From Gammaproteobacteria bacterium (lineage in GTDB: Bacteria > Pseudomonadota > Gammaproteobacteria > Xanthomonadales > Wenzhouxiangellaceae): a stretch of DNA of 64,000 bases. The notes below the pieces were generated by a model, which worked only from the letters and a program-made list of their open reading frames with translations, made no database searches and was not told the DNA's origin. This document shows, piece by piece, positions 63,146-64,000 of this stretch (position 1 is the first letter of the stretch; the number at the start of each line of letters is the position of its first letter). The position numbers were made by a program, and so were the translations under genes. The DNA lies in NCBI GenBank assembly GCA_021772975.1, contig JAJFKY010000004.1:1-64000 (forward strand), given 5' to 3'.

Positions 63146-64000
63146 GGTATGGCCTGCTGTTGGGTAAAGAGAGTTTCGTATTGATCCAGATCCCAATTAA
63201 GGAATGGCTTCGGATTAAGGCGCTTGTCCATGTAGCGCACTTCGTAATGCAGATGTGGACCGGTAATCATGCCGGTTTTACCGCTTAATCCCAGCTGATC
63301 ACCTTGCTGCACCACATCGCCTGCTGCCACGCTGATGCTGTCGAGGTGGCCGTAAATGGTTGAGAAACCATAGTTATGCCGGATTTCGACAACCTTGCCG
63401 ATACCATTACTGTCGTAACCCGCGCGTTTGACGATACCGTCTGAGGTGGCCATCACCGGCGTGTACATGTCGGCTCGCAGATCCAGTCCGGGATGAAACT
63501 CGCGGACCTGCTTGACCGGATGCTGGCGGTTGCCATAGTTGCTGGTGATGCCTTTATAGGGAATCGGTGCGCCGCGTGGAATGCTGCGCAGTATCAGCAG
63601 TTTTTCAAACGCGAGATCGGTAGTGGCGGTCAGTCGCTGTTCCAGCGCCGCTGTCTGCTGGCTGTCTTCGGGCTGGCTGCCGAGCAGAGATTCCAGTCTT
63701 TGTACACCACTGTCCAGGCTTACCAGACGCTGATTGCGGTGTTGAATGGTAGCCAGCAGGTCCTGCTGTTCGGCCTGGAGGTAATTGTTTTGCTGGATCA
63801 GGGCAATCTGCTGACTGCCAAGCTGATCAATTTGTGAGTTGAGTTCGCCAATCTGCTGAGTCTGATTGAGCAGGCTCAAAAATCCCAGCGTACATGCGGA
63901 TACCGCGCCAGTTGCGCCATAGGCAACCCAGCGACGGAATTTCGCGCTTAGTGTGTATTGACGTGCCCCTCGATAGTCCGTGATTGTTATCGTCCAGTCT
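63034..64000 (-). CDS. membrane-anchored M23 peptidase, 5' end off the window
   Basis: The open frame runs without a stop to the right edge. Its N-terminal part reads ITITDYRGARQYTLSAKFRRW, then a membrane helix (VAYGATGAVSACTLGFLSLL), a coiled coil (QQIGELNSQIDQLGSQQIALIQ...), and an M23/LytM domain. The metal ligands are HPGLDLRAD and PHLHYEVRYMD. It is a peptidoglycan endopeptidase facing the periplasm. The true start lies beyond 64000; a TTG at 63877 within the helix is not the start. It overlaps the bactofilin gene at its 3' end. Confidence 0.9.
   Translation of the reverse strand, partial: DWTITITDYRGARQYTLSAKFRRWVAYGATGAVSACTLGFLSLLNQTQQIGELNSQIDQLGSQQIALIQQNNYLQAEQQDLLATIQHRNQRLVSLDSGVQRLESLLGSQPEDSQQTAALEQRLTATTDLAFEKLLILRSIPRGAPIPYKGITSNYGNRQHPVKQVREFHPGLDLRADMYTPVMATSDGIVKRAGYDSNGIGKVVEIRHNYGFSTIYGHLDSISVAAGDVVQQGDQLGLSGKTGMITGPHLHYEVRYMDKRLNPKPFLNWDLDQYETLFTQQQAIPWESLEKVIARNARQQLQPRVAQRLSPPKVTLTAASP

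Overview
The window is a chromosomal segment of a gammaproteobacterium outside the Enterobacterales. GC content is moderately high, roughly mid-50s percent by eye. The gene orders bioBFHCD next to comF, polA/DUF2782, engB/cytochrome c4/dsbA/EEP nuclease, and cca/folK/folB/tsaD/rpsU/yqeY/dnaG/rpoD are typical of Pseudomonas-like and related lineages. Cytochromes c4 and c5, a cytochrome b561 and aerobic ubiquinone biosynthesis indicate a respiring organism. I cannot name the genus.

Layout. 1-150: a tRNA-Arg(CCG) gene whose 3' end is replaced by a palindromic element. 278-7200: cytochrome c5, an exported nuclease lipoprotein, AcpH, ZapE, a UspE-like protein and a small DksA-like protein. 7185-11706: the biotin operon bioB-bioF-bioH-bioC-bioD, without bioA. 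11707-12638: a gene-poor stretch with decayed sequence and a 392-bp element bounded by 23-bp inverted repeats (MITE-like). 12639-18038: a TPR-methyltransferase fusion, comF, and an operon-like run sqdB / glycosyltransferase / ubiA that suggests sulfoquinovose-containing glycolipid synthesis. 18368-27424: tatD, a fatty-acid desaturase, pspC-like, rubredoxin, thiE, hemL, an LTA-synthase-like sulfatase-fold membrane protein, a dienelactone-hydrolase-like protein, DUF1499, and an ABM/ATP-grasp pair. 27761-38108: a Sel1-type protein, polA, DUF2782, an orphan TRAP small permease, aroE, hemB, engB, cytochrome c4, dsbA, an EEP nuclease and a TSUP transporter. 38175-46311: slt, an NAD(P)-epimerase, cca, a MidA-like methyltransferase, a pteridine-reductase-like SDR, folK, folB and tsaD. 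46495-50995: the macromolecular synthesis operon rpsU/yqeY/dnaG/rpoD with its promoter. 51034-51741: cytochrome b561 and tRNA-Ile2(CAT).

51732-57210 is the main accessory region. It is a 5.5-kb integrative element inserted at the 3' end of tRNA-Ile2 and bounded by an exact 24-bp direct repeat. It encodes a tyrosine integrase, unknown proteins, an AlpA-type regulator, a winged-helix protein, two tandem small-terminase-like paralogs and a PIN-like putative nuclease. Short GGGGGCA repeats lie at both ends, and a pair of 23-bp-period repeats lies in the middle. I read it as a minimal phage-satellite-like island carrying a candidate defence nuclease. This is an inference; no function is proven. 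To its right (57210-59063) is a graveyard with an IS3-type transposase remnant, a frameshifted secreted-protein gene and a degenerate GIY-YIG-like gene.

59337-64000: lexA with an unusual direct-repeat operator candidate, thrB-thrC, a small unknown protein, a bactofilin, and a membrane-anchored M23 peptidase that runs off the right edge and overlaps the bactofilin gene by 112 nt.
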